The position numbers were made by a program, and so were the translations under genes. Positions 16,863 through 17,430 of a stretch of DNA of 17,430 bases are shown here, one piece after another; within the stretch, counting starts at the first letter, position 1; the number at the start of each line of letters is the position of its first letter. This DNA is from JASFYU01 sp045046905 (lineage in GTDB: Bacteria; Bacteroidota; Bacteroidia; Flavobacteriales; Flavobacteriaceae): assembly GCA_045046905.1 (NCBI GenBank), contig JASFYU010000155.1, forward strand, positions 1 to 17,430. Direction: 5' to 3'. The notes under the pieces are model-generated. The model did no database searches. It worked only from the letters and a program-made list of their open reading frames with translations, and was not told the DNA's origin.

Positions 16863-16904
16863 GTCTGCCGGCATAGACAGGTTAAACTCACTGGTGAGAA
16901 TAAA
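16863..16904 (-). repeat. 42-bp structured dispersed repeat, copy B
   Basis: This is the reverse complement of 9448-9489 with four transitions out of 42. It holds CTCACTGGTGAG (16887-16898) and, running just past the repeat, a CTGTCT/AGACAG stem at 16861-16880. It starts 19 nt after the stop of the membrane-protein gene and has the same orientation relative to that gene's transcription as copy A has to its upstream gene. Confidence 0.8.
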
Positions 16905-16938
16905 CCGTTTGAATTTAATAACAATGCACAAAAAGGGT

Positions 16939-16965
16939 ATCCTTGAGAATTGAGAATCCAAGGAT
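16939..16965. other. 7-bp inverted repeat downstream of repeat copy B
   Basis: ATCCTTG (16939-16945) and CAAGGAT (16959-16965) pair perfectly around a 13-nt loop that itself contains GAGAAT twice. It lies about 95 nt after the membrane-protein stop and could contribute to transcript ending, but no T-run follows. Weak evidence. Confidence 0.25.
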
Positions 16966-17061
16966 TTAGGCTACCGTGAAAAAACCATCTGATTACAAGC
17001 GAAACCAGTCAATCATGCATACGCTTTTTAATATGAAAAAATTATGCTTATTTTGTGCTAG

Positions 17062-17074
17062 CGTATTCAATACG
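17062..17074. promoter_or_regulatory. 13-bp palindrome just before the YciO-like gene
   Basis: CGTATT-C-AATACG is a perfect palindrome with a single central base, ending 8 nt before the ATG at 17083. This position could suit an operator or a translation-blocking structure, but a palindrome of this size can arise by chance. Confidence 0.25.
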
Positions 17075-17082
17075 TAAGTTAT

Positions 17083-17430
17083 ATGGCCAAATTCATAAAG
17101 ATATATCCAGAAAATCCGAATTCTAAAGAAATTACAAAGGTGGTGCAGCTACTTCGTAAAGGCGGACTAGTCATTTATCCTACCGATACCGTTTATGGCT
17201 TGGGTTGTGATATCACCAATACGAAGGCTCTAGAAAGAATAGCTCGAATCAAGGGGGTAAAACTTGCCAAAGCCAATTGGTCTTTTATCTGTGGCGACCT
17301 AAGTAATCTTTCTGATTATGTACGCCAGATTGATACGGCCACTTTTAAAATATTAAAACGGGCATTACCAGGGCCCTATACTTTTATATTACCAGGAAAT
17401 AACAACCTTCCCAAAGACTTTAAGAAAAAC
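17083..17430 (+). CDS. Sua5/YciO/YrdC-family protein, YciO-like (3' end cut)
   Basis: The frame is open from ATG 17083 to the window edge, giving 116 residues with no stop; the family is normally about 200 residues. PTDTVYGLG at 33-41 is the family's nucleotide/threonylcarbamate-site motif. GVKLAKANWSFICGDL follows, and then LPGPYTFILPG near residues 94-104. The family makes threonylcarbamoyl-AMP for the tRNA modification t6A at ANN-decoding tRNAs. The segment after IARIK lacks the usual K-x-R pattern of TsaC/Sua5 and resembles YciO-type paralogues, whose role in t6A is less certain. The family call is firm; the exact function is not. Confidence 0.9.
   Translation, partial: MAKFIKIYPENPNSKEITKVVQLLRKGGLVIYPTDTVYGLGCDITNTKALERIARIKGVKLAKANWSFICGDLSNLSDYVRQIDTATFKILKRALPGPYTFILPGNNNLPKDFKKN

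Noticed and set aside
16861..16904. Rho-independent terminator after the membrane-protein gene
   Set aside because: The structure lacks a T-run on the transcript strand; a structured dispersed repeat explains it better.
16924..16953. Short peptide frame starting ATG 16924
   Set aside because: Only nine codons, overlapping an inverted repeat, with no support for translation.

Overview
The window looks like a chromosomal segment of a marine-type Flavobacteriaceae (Bacteroidota). The basis is AT-rich DNA, a near absence of Shine-Dalgarno sequences, TAnnTTTG-like promoter boxes, a flavobacterial-style Crp/Fnr regulator and the family mix (M1 and M20 peptidases, FMN-type glutamate synthase, YciO-like protein). 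Genus is not determinable here; Maribacter/Zobellia relatives are only a guess.

Layout. (1) 1-1850: an AT-rich accessory-looking gene on the minus strand, encoding an AlbA_2 (Schlafen-like) / HATPase_c_4 / winged-helix protein, bracketed on both sides by the same short direct repeats. (2) 1850-3955: recG on the minus strand. (3) 4035-7922: a plus-strand operon of a secreted M1 metallopeptidase followed by two tandem patatin-like hydrolases, with an ATGA overlap and then a 1-nt gap. (4) 8021-12518: a minus-strand run of an M20 amidohydrolase with signal peptide, a membrane-anchored FMN/3Fe-4S glutamate-synthase-like protein, a coiled-coil protein with a degenerate OmpA-like tail, and a small single-pass membrane protein. 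(5) 12896-15815: plus-strand uvrD/pcrA-type helicase with a TTG start, followed 13 nt later by a Crp/Fnr-family regulator. (6) 16157-16843: a seven-helix membrane protein of unknown function. (7) 17083-end: a Sua5/YciO/YrdC-family gene cut by the window edge.

Most genes are ordinary housekeeping or conserved flavobacterial genes. The signals that most deserve follow-up are non-coding. First, the AlbA_2 gene lies between exact 14-bp and 12-bp direct repeats sharing the core AGTCACATA. Second, a 42-bp repeat lies just downstream of two unrelated genes, in the same orientation relative to their transcription, and all four differences between its copies are transitions forming two compensating base-pair changes. 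No rRNA, tRNA, CRISPR array, transposase or integrase was found. I do not see a convincing complete new multi-gene system.
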